From Eutrema japonicum (lineage: Eukaryota; Streptophyta; Magnoliopsida; Brassicales; Brassicaceae), in assembly GCA_030161315.1 (NCBI GenBank), contig BSQW01000010.1, positions 26,538,159-26,602,158 on the forward strand: a stretch of DNA of 64,000 nucleotides, read 5' to 3'. The notes under the pieces are model-generated. The model ran no database searches, was not told the DNA's origin, and saw only the letters and a list, made by a program, of their open reading frames with translations. Both the position numbers and the translations under genes were made by a program. This document shows positions 35,106-45,723 of the stretch, in pieces. Every line of letters starts with the position of its first letter. Position 1 is the first letter of the stretch.

Positions 35106-35469
35106 GAAGAAGAAGAAGAAGAAGAAGAAGAAGAAGAAGAAGAAGAAGAAGAAGAAGAAGAAGAAGAAGAAGAAGAAGAAGAAGAAGAAGAAGAAGAAGA
35201 AGAAGAAGAAGAAGAAGAAGAAGAAGAAGAAGAAGAAGAAGAAGAAGAAGAAGAAGAAGAAGAAGAAGAAGAAGAAGAAGAAGAAGAAGAAGAAGAAGAA
35301 GAAGAAGAAGAAGAAGAAGAAGAAGAAGAAGAAGAAGAAGAAGAAGAAGAAGAAGAAGAAGAAGAAGAAGAAGAAGAAGAAGAAGAAGAAGAAGAAGAAG
35401 AAGAAGAAGAAGAAGAAGAAGAAGAAGAAGAAGAAGAAGAAGAAGAAGAAGAAGAAGAAGAAGAAGAAA
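35106..35469 (+). repeat. Perfect (GAA)n microsatellite, about 121 repeats
   Basis: An uninterrupted run of GAA/AAG triplets over about 364 bp, read as TTC on the strand of the CACTA-3 genes. It lies in place of the DUF4216 part of the transposase gene. Long frames through it (poly-Lys, poly-Ser, poly-Leu) are artefacts of the repeat and not genes. Confidence 0.97.
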
Positions 35470-35479
35470 TTTCATCATT

Positions 35480-36396
35480 TAACACTTACATGATATTTCA
35501 ACCAATCACCAAAGTCATTCTGCTTGACGACATCAAGCTCATCCTCTGTGTAATTTGGATACCAATCGCGTATTTGGGTCATGAACATCCTGTGCATGAA
35601 CAAATGCATTAGAAAATTATAATTACATTAGTAAACTTTGTTAACCAATAAAAAATAACATTTAATTAGGTACCTCTCATATTCTAAAACTTCATCGCAG
35701 TTTGTCAGAATATACATATGCAAGTGCCTTTACTCCTCCTCTAATAGTCGCCGATCCTTGCTTTTTCCACTTAGTCGTCCAATCTGAGTACATATATCGG
35801 GAACATCCTGTGCATGAACAAATGCATTAGAAAATTATAATTACATTAGTAAACTTTGTTAACCAATAAAAAATAACATTTAATTAGGTACCTCTCATAT
35901 TCTAAAACTTCATCGCAGTTTGTCAGAATATACATATGCAAGTGCCTTTACTCCTCCTCTAATAGTCGCCGATCCTTGCTTTTTCCACTTAGTCGTCCAA
36001 TCTGAGTACATATATCGGGAACATAGACAGGATAACTAACTCTGTTCCCTCTATCATCATGACGTGCGGTGCAAAGTAGTAGCTAGCAAAGTTGGAAGTT
36101 TCTTCATTAATGCTCTGTGCGACAATAGAACCCTCGACTCTAGAAAGTTTTTTCACCTTCTTCTTTAGGTGGAACATATACCGCTCAAAAGGGTACATCC
36201 ATCGGTATTGAACAGGCCCACCAAGTGCTGCTTCTCGAGGGAGATGAATAGGAAGATGTTCCATAACATCAAAAAAGGCAGGAGGAAATATTTTCTCGAG
36301 GTTGCAAAGGAGAACCGGGATGTTTTCCCCTAGATTTCGGATTCCGGCTGATGTAAGTGATCTCGTGCATAGATCCTGGAAGAAAGCACCGATCCC

Positions 36397-36438
<42 letters not shown>

Positions 36439-38583
36439 ACATACAAAATTAAATAACTTCCGTATAATAATCACTAATATACAATCACCAACATACATAC
36501 GTAATAGTGTAAATTAATGTATGTATATACCTGCAATAGCTCCATGGACGTTTATAGGAAGAAGACATTCAAATGCAAATGGAAGGAGGCGCTGCATGAC
36601 AACATGACAATCGTAACTCTTCATCCCAGAAAACTTCCCTTCTGAACTATCGACGCAATTACGAAGGTTAGATGCATATCCGTCTGGGAATTTGACACCG
36701 TGCTTAATCCAATCGAAGAACTCCTCCTTTGAAGACGCATCCAACCGCCCGTTCGCCATTACATGCAACTCCTTATGGGAACATATGGCCTTCAAATTAT
36801 CTTTCGTCTTTCCTTGCACATTTAGAACAGTGTTCATGATGTTGTCGAAAAATTTCTTTTAAATGTGCATCACATCTAGATTATGGCGCAGCAAATGGTT
36901 TTTCCAATATGGCAAATCCCAGAAAATACTCTTCTTGTGCCAATTGTGGTACTCACCACAACCGTCAACGGAATAATGCCCATTACCCCCGCATGAAACT
37001 GTCTTCTCGGCACCAAAATCTCTGAACTGATTCATAATATAATTCCCATCTACCTCAGGAGGTGGACTATCGAAAACGTTTTTGTTCTTTCTAAACAATG
37101 TTGTGCTCCGACGATATGGATGATCATGCGGTAGAAATCGTCGATGACAATCAAACGAAGAAGTTTTACGTCCGTTCTTCAATTGGAACGCATCAGTGTT
37201 ATCTTGACAATACGGACACGCCAACCTTCCATGCGTCGACCATCCAGATAGCATACCGTATGCTGGGAAATCACTTATGGTCCACATAAGTACCGCACGC
37301 ATCATAAAATTCTGTTGCAGGGAAACATCGAACGCTTCAACACCATCTTTCCACAACATTTTCAACTCATAAATTAATGGCTGTAAGAAAATATCGAGCG
37401 ATCTCTTAGGATGCACTGGACCTAGGACGAGGATCGTGAGGAACAAAAACTCTCGTTTCATGCACATAGATGGCGGTAAATTGTATGGTGTGACGATTAC
37501 TGGCCACAACGAATATTTTCTCACATGCTTTCCAAAAGGGTTGAATCCATCCGTAGATAACCCGAGGTATACGTTCCTTGGCTCACACGCAAAACTAGGA
37601 TAAACCTCTAGAAAATGTTTCCATGCTTCTGTATCTGAAGGATGCGATATCTCTCCAGCTGAGTTATGTTCTGCATGCCATCTCATAGGCCCTGCCGTGC
37701 GCTGGGATTGATATAACCTCTTCAACCTATCAGCTAGGGGAAGATACCACATCCGTTTATGTGGAACAGGTACTCTGCCTCGTGTATCCTGATAGCGAGG
37801 TTTGTGACAAAAACGACACTTCAACCGGTTTTCATCCTTTCTCAAGTAGATCATACAGTTGTCGATGCACACATCTATCATCTGATAAGGTAATCCAAGA
37901 CCAGCTACAAGCTTCTGAATCTCATTGTATGAAGCCGGTGAAATATTATCTTCAGGTAAAAAATCGCTCACAAAATCAACTATCGCATCAACACAATCTT
38001 CAGCCAAGTTAAAATCCGTCTTTATAGTCATGAACCTGCTTGCAGTTGAAAGAGGCGATATTCCATCTCTACATCCTCTGTATAATGGCTGCTTTGATGC
38101 ATCTAGCATATCAAAAAACTTTCGCGCTTCTGAATTTGGTTCCTCTATCCTGTTTTCATCCTCAACATGATGATACGATGCTATGTTTTCACGAAACGCA
38201 TCATTCACCATCTGAGTGTAACCTGCGTTTACATCTACTTCCTGTGTTGGTTCCTATAACCCAGTACCCGAAGTACTACCAAACCTATCTGATGTGTTAC
38301 CATAGTATTGCACCATTGAATCGGTTTCTCCGTGGGTATACCAAATCTTGTAACCAGGCATAAATCCATTCCTATATAAGTGCTTCCTTACATCCCTAAT
38401 TGAGAGTAATCTATGATTCCGACATTTAGTACAAGGACAATACATTTTACCGTATTTCGATGTCATGCTATTGTTTGACGAAAAGTTCATGAACTCCTCC
38501 ACACCTTGTGCGAACTCATCCGTCAATTCCCCTGTCGCGGGATCACGCAGAGGTTTGTCCATCCACGATCGAAAATAAGACAT
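35480..38583 (-). pseudogene. CACTA-3 TNP2-type transposase, broken and 3'-truncated
   Basis: Starts MSYFRSWMDKPLRDPATGEL with a CPCTKC zinc-type motif (transposase-associated domain, 38583-38254). A TAG at 38254-38256 follows. The Transposase_21 core runs 38211-36859 (CRFCHKPR, MWYLPLADRLKRLYQ, ACPYCQDNTDAFQL) and ends in a TAA after LDVMHI where related copies have glutamate. The next part is at 36837-36529, with a small internal loss (after KAICSHKELH). An intron with (TA)n lies at about 36396-36434. DUF4218 motifs are at 36388-35989. The last exon, DFGDWLKYHV-like, ends near 35490; DUF4216 is missing. A 218-bp tandem duplication lies inside the gene. A TATAAATA box on the minus strand (38637-38644) lies 54 bp upstream of the start. 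Confidence 0.9.
35583..36018. repeat. Tandem duplication of a 218-bp unit in CACTA-3 transposase
   Basis: The unit 35583-35800 is repeated at 35801-36018 with no difference that I could see. It starts GAACATCCTGTGCATGAAC and holds an intron plus the exon ending HMYILTNCDEVLEYER. The absence of changes suggests a very recent event or an assembly error. Confidence 0.93.
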
Positions 38584-38644
38584 TGTTTAATTTTGTTTTT
38601 TGTGGTTGTTGTGAATGTTTTGAATGAGGGGAGGAGTATTTATA

Positions 38645-39128
38645 GAGAAATGTTTGTTTGTTCTCTACAACTATATACAAGAATATTCAAAATACCAAAG
38701 ACAAACACATGAATTAAACATGGAACAACCTAGGAACAAAGACATGTGAAAAAAGGCAATGAATGTTTACAAAGTTGTAAAACAATTGTAATCCAGCGGA
38801 AACATTCCAAACCGTTTGCAAACAAAGCAAGAAACGTATATACAAGGAGAGAAGTATTTACGAAGCGAGAATATATATATTCCCTCGGAAATCCGTCGGA
38901 ATATTCCAATCATGTAATACAGGTTCGTCGATATTCCCTCGGAATTCCGTCGAAATATTCCGAGGTATTTCTGACGGTTGGTAATCTGTCGGAAAATCCC
39001 AACCAATTTCCGAGGGAAATCAATCCCTCGGAATGCCCTTGTTATTCCCTCGGTATTTCGTCGGAAATTTCTGACGGTTTCACACCCGTCGGAAATTCCG
39101 TTGGAAATCCAGGTGTTTTCTTGTATTG
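38645..39128. repeat. CACTA-3 right (5') subterminal region
   Basis: Up to about 38875 it is plain A-rich sequence. From 38880 to the terminus there are many TTCCCTCGGAA, CCGTCGGAAAT and TTCCGAGG motifs, mirroring the left end. Confidence 0.8.
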
Positions 39129-39131
39129 CTA

Positions 39132-39781
39132 GTGTGAAAAAGTTGGTGAAATGATGGAAAAGACATGAAAATAAAAGTGCAAATAAATAGACGGTTCGAA
39201 AATAAAATAAAAAGATCGAGATGAAAGGGAAGAAGATTGTTTGAACCGTGGTGATGAAGTGTATAGCTAGGCGTCGCATGAGCCATCTTTCTCTGAGTCG
39301 GGCATGTTACCATCGAACAGGTGATGCTCTTTGAGGAAGCGTATTACACGCTTGTATCGCCTCTCTTGTCATGACATCTTCTTCTCCATGGCTGCGTATT
39401 CTAGTCCGTGTACGTGTAATGAGCTCGCGGGAGCGGATGGTGCACAGGCCTGTGATTGTAGTAGTAGCCGAGTATGCTCTGCAGCTGCATCTCGGTTGGC
39501 CTTAGCCACTAAGAATTGTCCAATAGTGTACGGTAGACGTGGGGCAGTAGGTACATAATCCATCGTCTCCGGTATCCATCTAGGTGATGCTCATTCTCGG
39601 AGTCTAGGGACAGAGTTAGAAGGTAATAAAAAAGTATGACTCACCGACGTTAGTGCAATATTTGTAGCCAAATCTGTCAGGGTTGAAAGAAGCGCGAGAG
39701 ATACTGTGCTCTCGGGAGAACCGCATGAGATTGAACCAAGTTGCTTGAAGTGGAGTCTCAGTTGAGAAATTGAAGTGAACA
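39132..39781 (-). pseudogene. Athila ORF1-type protein (copy A), C-terminal part
   Basis: Minus-strand remains of the Athila ORF1 product, a retrotransposon protein of unknown function in the envelope-like position. A 64-residue piece (39563-39369) starts MDYVPTAPRLPYTIGQFLVA and is alanine-rich. Before it (39776-39600) the sequence matches the ORF1 end in copy B (44972-45200: TKYSCTNVG-type and NSVPRLREGA text). The rest of ORF1 is displaced to 40781 by a solo LTR. Downstream of 39330 the sequence is noncoding and matches 44600-44800. Confidence 0.65.
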
Positions 39782-40775
39782 TGATATGGAAATCAAATCA
39801 TCATATCCACATGAAGAGGAAACAATGCCAAGACTTGTGGAGACTCAAGACATTCACCCAAAAACAGGCCCAATCGAAGAGAAACTACCGCATCCACCCG
39901 ATTTCAAGTATGGCCCAAAAGATGAAGTCCACAACCCAAGTATGAAGCGGCCCATCCCTGAGCCCCTTGGAATGTATTTGTGGGCCTCTTAAGAGTTCAT
40001 AACCGTGGAGAACAGATCCATACCAACCAGGATCCACCCGATGCCACCAAATCAAACCGACGGGTCCGTTCTTGTCCATTAAAGGAAACTCGTCAAACTC
40101 CTTTGACCCGCGCATCTCTCTTCATTAATCTAGACATTAAAATTCTATCAAAGAGTCCTAGGAAAGAGCTAATACAAGGAATCACGTCCATATATAAGGG
40201 AGATCATACTTTCCATTTTTGGCCTCTTTCACACCTTGCCATTAACTTCCGATTGCTAGGAGATTAAAAGCTGATTGAGAGAGAGCTTTAATGCTAATTG
40301 GAAGGGTTGAATGCTGATTGAGACGTCAATTATCCTTGCCTTATCAAGACCACAAGCCAGCTTCACTTTAACACACCATTTGGATGCACAAGGCCAGCCC
40401 CAACGTCTCCATTCAACCCGAGAAATCATTTCCATTTATTGTTGATTTATTTGTTTCCATGTTTTATATTTTAGACCATAAGCTAGTTGTATTCTGAGCC
40501 TATAAAAGCTCATTTGAACAATTATAATAGACACCTCGAAATTGAATAAAAACAAAAGCTATTGTTTTTGGTTCTTCCAAAACGTGTCTCTCTCTTTGTC
40601 TCGTGAGCAAGTCCGAGTTTAGAGAACCCTTGAAGTATCAATAGGCTTTCACACCTATTGTCGTTCACCTCAATCCACCCAAGCTTCCATCCTACCCCCG
40701 GCCTAGACAAGGAGCGACCTTAGTCCAATTGTCTAGACCACCCGGCCTTGTACCTTAGGCCGTGAACTCGTATCA
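39782..40775 (+). mobile_element. Solo LTR of an LTR retrotransposon
   Basis: A 994-bp block starting TGATATGGAAATC and ending GAACTCGTATCA, flanked by GAACA (39777-39781) and GAACG (40776-40780), a 5-bp duplication with one change. The uninterrupted copy at about 45200-45215 reads GTGAACGGCTCG, confirming the insertion point. It contains TATAAAAG at 40501-40508 as a promoter candidate. No internal region, primer site or coding capacity: the product of LTR-LTR recombination. Strand is inferred from the TATA box. Confidence 0.88.
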
Positions 40776-40780
40776 GAACG

Positions 40781-41540
40781 GCTCGTAGAATTGCCATGAT
40801 GATGCTTCCAAAAGCGGTAGTAGTGTCTTCGGGATTCGTGGCGAGCGATTTGGGTTTCACCTTCACCAAATTCTTCGCAATGATACAAGCGTAGCAAGCA
40901 TAGAGCATGTCTTCCGTGAATGGCAATTGAAGAGAGACGAGCTCGCCTTTGCGGACACTTCCAACCTTTGCTCTAAATAATATGTTGTGCGCTAAGAGCT
41001 TGTGTACGAAGCGGACAACGAGATGCGTGAGTAGGGAAGCTTTAGATCTTCTGTTGTCGTAGTCGGCTTGTCCCATTATGCTCTATAGATCTTTATCGGG
41101 ATACTTCTCGGGGTGAATCTCATCGATATATTGAAGGTTCAAAGCTTCACAAAGTTTCGGGATAGTTAGAGCATAAGAGTATCCACGTACGGTAAAAGTA
41201 AGTGTACTGTCATTCGCTCTTGGATTGGAGCGTCTCGTGTAGCACATGGTGACGGTTGCTACAAATTCCTTGTTGAGAACGTCGTAGGTGGGGAGATTGA
41301 GCTCCATGAAAGGTCGTAGATTAAGCGTGTCAAGATACCAAATCACGTCTTCTCTAATCTCGAGCGTGTCGAGAATCGAGTAATCTCCATTCTTTTGAGC
41401 TTCTCAAGGTAATTGATATTCTGGTCCATAGGCTGCCCGATATATCGTACTCTCGGTCTCGGTTCCGGAGGTGACGTTGGTTCACGTGGAGGTGAAGGTG
41501 TCGGGTCGTGTGGAGGGAGTATTGCGTGAGCTTGAGTTTA
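40781..41540 (-). pseudogene. Athila ORF1-type protein (copy A), N-terminal and central part
   Basis: On the minus strand: a proline-rich start (about 41540-41420; PMDQNINYLEKLKR), then IWYLDTLNLRPFMELNLPTY (41346-41280), STLTFTVRGYSYALTIPKLC (41225-41160), then after a stop KASLLTHLVVRFVHKLLAHN and FTEDMLYACYACIIAKNLVK (41050-40850). This resembles the ATHILA ORF-1 family (retrotransposon, function unknown). Stops near 41350 and 41080 break it. It faces a plus-strand copy at 41560-42217 head to head. Confidence 0.72.
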
Positions 41541-41559
41541 CGGTCGCCTTCGACTCTCA

Positions 41560-42217
41560 CTCCACGTGAAAAAATGCCACCTCCGGAACCGAGACCAAGA
41601 CAGCGAACTCAAACTTGTGCTACACTTCCTCCACGTGATCCGACACTTTCTCCTCGCAGTGAACCAACGCCACCTCCGGAATCGAGACCAATAGTACGAT
41701 ATGTCGGGCAGCCTATGGACCCGAATATTGATTACCTTGAGAGCTCATAATAATGGAGATCAAATCCACACCTTGTATAGATTACTCGACTCTCGAAGCG
41801 CTCAGGATTAGAGAAGACGTGATTTGGTATCTCGACATGCTTAACCTACGACCTTTTATGGAGTTCAATCTCCCCCAAGGAATTCTTAGCAACCATCACA
41901 ATGTGCTACAAGAGACGCTCTAATCCAAGATCGAATGACGGTACACTTACTTTTACCGTACGTGGATACTCATATGCGCTAACCGTTCCAGAACTTGGTG
42001 AAGCTTTCAAGCTTCAATATCTTGATGAGATTAACCCCAAGGAGGATCCCAATAGAGAGTTGTGGCGCACAATGGGACAAGGCGTCTACGATAATGGAAG
42101 ATCTCAGGCTTCCCTACTCAAGCATCCCGTTGTCCGCTTCGAACACAAGCTCTTGGCGCACACTATTTCTCGAGAGGAAACGTGTCGAGTGTCCACAAAG
42201 GTGAGTTCATCACTCTT
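41560..42217 (+). pseudogene. Athila ORF1-type protein (copy C), plus strand, truncated
   Basis: A head-to-head partner of copy A: a proline-rich start with PTLSPRSEPTPPPESRPIVR and YVGQPMDPNIDYLESS (41640-41750), stops at about 41748, then EFLATITMCYKRRSNPRSND, GTLTFTVRGYSYALTVPELG and ELWRTMGQGVYDNGRSQASL. A frameshift after LLAHTISRE follows. It is cut at 42217 by the LTR beginning TGATGC; the next expected residues (QLPFTED in the other copies) are not found on the far side. Confidence 0.72.
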
Positions 42218-43712
42218 TGATGCGTCGGGATCGTTCTAGACATGAGTTTTATCCTTTAGCTAGGATGCAAGTTCACATCAAATACAGTAGTATTTAGAGA
42301 TCAAATTCACGGGGTGAACGTTGTTGATTTCTATCGATTTCTAAGTTGTGTCTAGACCTAATAAATGTTTATGGGTTTTTTTTGTAACGATTGTAACTAG
42401 AAAATTAAAGTAAATTAAGAGATTAAATAAAATAGCAAGTAAGCAAGCAAATAATTAAAACGAGGTTGTAAAACAATTAAACAAAGCGTTGGGCAATTGG
42501 GTAATCTCTAGGGTTCATTGTCGATTTTCACTAAGACTTTACTAGGATTTCTAAAGCGACTTTTTGTCGTATTTGGATTCTTGAACTTGGAACACGGACA
42601 CTGGGTGTAGTCTACTTTCGTACACCCTGCACACCGAAAACTTTAGTACTCGACCGGTAGCTTTCGTCTCCGGCCGCGCAAAAAGTTATGATTATACTCA
42701 AATCCGTCCACAAGTATATTTTCGTATCTTGTGACGGTTTTGCTCATCTATCCTAGGTTAAGCATATGGATCCAGTACGTTCATAATTCTAAAAATACCT
42801 AAGTTCTGTTGCAAGGAGATCAATCAAGCAAACATGCATTAAGAAAGAGGATAAAACGAAGAACCCTAATCGGTATCCTAGTCTAAAAACTCAATGGATA
42901 ATCGAACCATGAGATCCTATTTGAAACCCTATACCCAGCAAGAGAACTACTCAGACATAACTGAGATCAACATAATCAATATATTGAAAAGAAAACAATA
43001 AGAAAAGGGATGAAGAAAGACTTCTCTATCGAAGAGCTCAAGTCGAGAATCCTCACTCCAAACCGAAGAACAAGAGTAACAAGTTTGCAAGGGATTCGCC
43101 TCTGCTTTAAGTGTGAAAATAATATGTGTCTTTCTGTCTAAAAGACCTAAAACAAGTATTTATAGTCTTCAGTTCGTTTAGGGTTTGATGTGAAAAGACG
43201 GTTTTGGCCTCGGATGAAGAAACAAGCTTGTTTTCATCGAGCAGGGAGAGACCGCGGTGAAATGGTGTTTGGCCACGGGTCGAACTTGGCTGGCCGCGGT
43301 GGATTAGAAGTTGGCCGTGGGTGGAGCTACTCTGGCCGCGGTGGACTCCTCTTCGAGGCAGCTTCATGTGCCTTCAGTGGTTCAGTGGTTCGGGTATATT
43401 TGATGATCCAACCATTGGAATGTCTCCAAACCATTTCCATTTGAAAGCTAGTTGTGTCTTCTTTGTCGTGTCCAAATTTGGTGATGCTCATATGGACAAA
43501 AGATCTTCTTTGACTTGAAGATTTCTGACGGTCCAAGTTTATCCAAAAACGTACTTTTGTTCCCAAATGCACTATTTTATCCCAAGTTACCTGAAATTTA
43601 TTTCAAACCTCTAAAACATGGAAATCACTTAATACCCATTGAAAACAGAGTTAAAACACCTGCAAAAGATATACAAGTGTTCCATAAAAATGGTCAAAAA
43701 CTGGTGTTATCA
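42218..43712 (-). repeat. Athila-type LTR (3' LTR of copy B)
   Basis: About 1.5 kb, starting TGATGCGTCGGG and ending GGTGTTATCA on the plus strand. It is homologous to 45636-48324. A minus-strand polypurine-like tract lies at its right side, so the element is read on the minus strand and this is its 3' LTR. Shared internal text includes CTTTCGTCTC and GCACACC..ACTCGA (42610-42680 against 47030-47090). It has inserted in the ORF1 copy at 41560-42217. Confidence 0.75.
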
Positions 43713-43726
43713 ACCCCCAGACTTAG
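43713..43726 (-). other. Polypurine tract of the copy B Athila-type element
   Basis: On the minus strand the sequence reads CTAAGTCTGGGGGTTGATAA across the junction, placing a G-rich tract directly before the LTR. A similar tract (AAGTCTAGGGTG) abuts the second LTR at 48325. Confidence 0.65.
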
Positions 43727-44971
43727 ATCTTTGTTTGTCCTTAAACAAAATAGAAATCTAAACTCGGAAAGAAGTTTTAAAAACGTAGGAACTAACAAAA
43801 ATCTCAGTGACCGTCCTTCTAAACCATAACCAATGTAATGCATCAGTCGGACTTAGTCTAGAAAATTATCATTAAAGTACTGTAACGGTAGTCCACGGTA
43901 TACGTCATTCAAAAATCTAACCACTTAAATCCTAACCTTCAGTCAACTAACTTTTAACATTCATTAAAAGATTGCGTGATTCTCATCAAAAATACTAACC
44001 GAATTCATATAGTCTTCCGTCTTCTCGAGTGACTGAAAACTGTGTCGTTCCTCCCTCTCCGGCATTTTTGCACATATATGCACATAAGATAACAAGAGAG
44101 GCAAGAGTGAGGTTCGAAAATGATGGTTAAGGTTTGGGGTGTGGTACGAGCTAAAGATGAACTGGCCATCTAGGATAACAAAGAGTGGTAAAAAGGAAAA
44201 GATGTCCTAGATATATGATTCGTTGTCTCGCCTAAAACAATTGATGAGAAAATTAAATTTAGATTAAGTTCAAATAGAGTGAGCTAATATATCAAGTCAG
44301 AAAGAATCTATATGGATTCAAATTCATTGGGGATGTCGCATTGCAAGCACTCTAGCTATCGCCTAGTCTAGTACCAAACCACAAAAGATTTGGCACAAGA
44401 AAATAGCGTAGAATCACACAGGTCGAAATCATCATAGATTTTGTTCTTATGTTCCTGAAAAATACTTAATAAAAACAGAAAAGATTACATGAATAGTTGA
44501 AAATTAAAGCGAAAAACAAGTTGATAAATTCAAGAGAAAGAAAAATAAATTAGTAACGGATAAACATCTTCCCCCAGAATTAAATCACATTGTCCCCAAT
44601 GTGATAAAGTTGGTGAAATGATGGAAAAGAAATGAAAATAAAATTGCAAATAAATAGACGGTTCGAAAAAAAAAAAGATAGAGATGAAAGGAAAGAAGAT
44701 TGATTGAACCGTGGTGTTGAAATGTATGGCTAGACGTCGCCTGAGCCATCTGTCTCTGAGTCGGGCTTGTTACCATCGAACTGATGATGCTCTAAGAGGA
44801 AGCGTATTACATGCTTGTATCATCTCTCTTATCGTGCCATCTTCTACTCCATGGATGCATATTCTGGTCTGTGTGCGTGTGATGAGCTCGCGGAAGCGGA
44901 TGGTTCATGGGCATGTGATTATAGAAGTAGTCGAGTATGCTATGCATCTGCGTCTCGGTTGGCCTTAGCCG
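43727..44971 (-). other. Athila-type 3' internal noncoding region (copy B)
   Basis: No gene. The part 43998-44970 is colinear with 32045-32653 plus 39132-39600 (copy A), which shows where CACTA-3 inserted in copy A. The part 43727-43900 matches 48325-48471 next to the other LTR. Confidence 0.75.
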
Positions 44972-45635
44972 CTAAGAACTGTCCAACATCGTCTCTGGTA
45001 TCCATCTAGGTGTTGCTCCTTCTCGGAGTCTAGGGACAGAGTTAAAAGGTAAGAAAACAAAGTATGACTCACCGACGTTAGTGCAATATTTGTAGCCAAA
45101 TCTGTCATGGTCGAGTGAAGTGCGAGAGATAGTGCGCTCTTGGGAGAACTGCATTAGATCGAACCAAGTTCCTTGAAGTGGAGTCTCAGTTGAAAAATCG
45201 AAGTGAACGGCTCGTATAATTTCCGTGATGATGCTTTCAAAAGTGGTAGTAGTGTCTTCGGGATTCGTGGCGAGCGGTTCATGTTTCACATTCACCAAAT
45301 TCTTCGCAATGATACAAGCGAAGAAAGCATAGCGCGGGTCTTCGGTGAATGGAAATTGAAGAGTGACGAGCTTGCCTTTGCGGACACTTCCCACGTTTGC
45401 TCTCGAGAATATGGTGTGCGCTAAGAGCTTGTGTACGAAGCGGACATCGGGATACGTGAGTAGGGAAGCTTTAGATCTTCCGTTGTCGTAGACGCCTTGT
45501 CCCATTGTGCGCCACAACTCTCTATTGGGATCCTCCTCGCGGTTAATCTCATCAAGATATTGAAAGTTCAAAGCTTCACACAGTTCTGGAACGGTACGCG
45601 CATAGGTAAAAGTAAGTGTACTGGATTTGAGCATC
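44972..45635 (-). pseudogene. Athila ORF1-type protein (copy B), N-terminus cut by LTR
   Basis: A single open minus-strand frame of 220 residues: STLTFTYARTVPELCEALNF, ELWRTMGQGVYDNGRSKASL, ANVGSVRKGKLVTLQFPFTE and IIAKNLVNVKHEPLATNPED, ending MLDSS. It is the best-kept ORF1 segment in the window. The N-terminal part (proline-rich region and the DMLNLRPFMEF-type motif seen in copy C) is missing because the LTR at 45636 starts within the frame. Assignment to the ATHILA ORF-1 family is by motif recognition; function unknown. Confidence 0.75.
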
Positions 45636-45723
45636 TGATGCTGCTAGGGTTTAGCATAGCTTCAGGTAATAATTATATAACCCTAGGTGACTGCAAGTGC
45701 ACATCAGTGCGATGTAGTACTTA

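Larger units (their letters stand above)
32657..39128 (-). mobile_element. CACTA-3 (En/Spm-type DNA transposon)
   Basis: A 6.5-kb element beginning CACTACAAGAAAACAAGC; its right end is the reverse complement of CAATACAAGAAAACACC, so the terminal CACTA has one change. It is flanked by CTA at 32654-32656 and 39129-39131. The surrounding host sequence matches an uninterrupted copy near 44590-44605, confirming the ends. Genes run on the minus strand: transposase (from 38583) then TNPA (34477-33119). Its subterminal motif is CCGTCGGAAAT. Transposase type and TNPA resemble CACTA-2. Confidence 0.93.

Noticed and set aside
35068..35493. Long open frames of poly-Leu, poly-Ser and poly-Lys
   Set aside because: They are the three readings of a pure GAA/TTC microsatellite, with no other coding feature.
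43107..43829. Open frames in the LTR region (for example 43190-43444)
   Set aside because: They overlap on both strands, have no known motifs and lie within an LTR and its flank.
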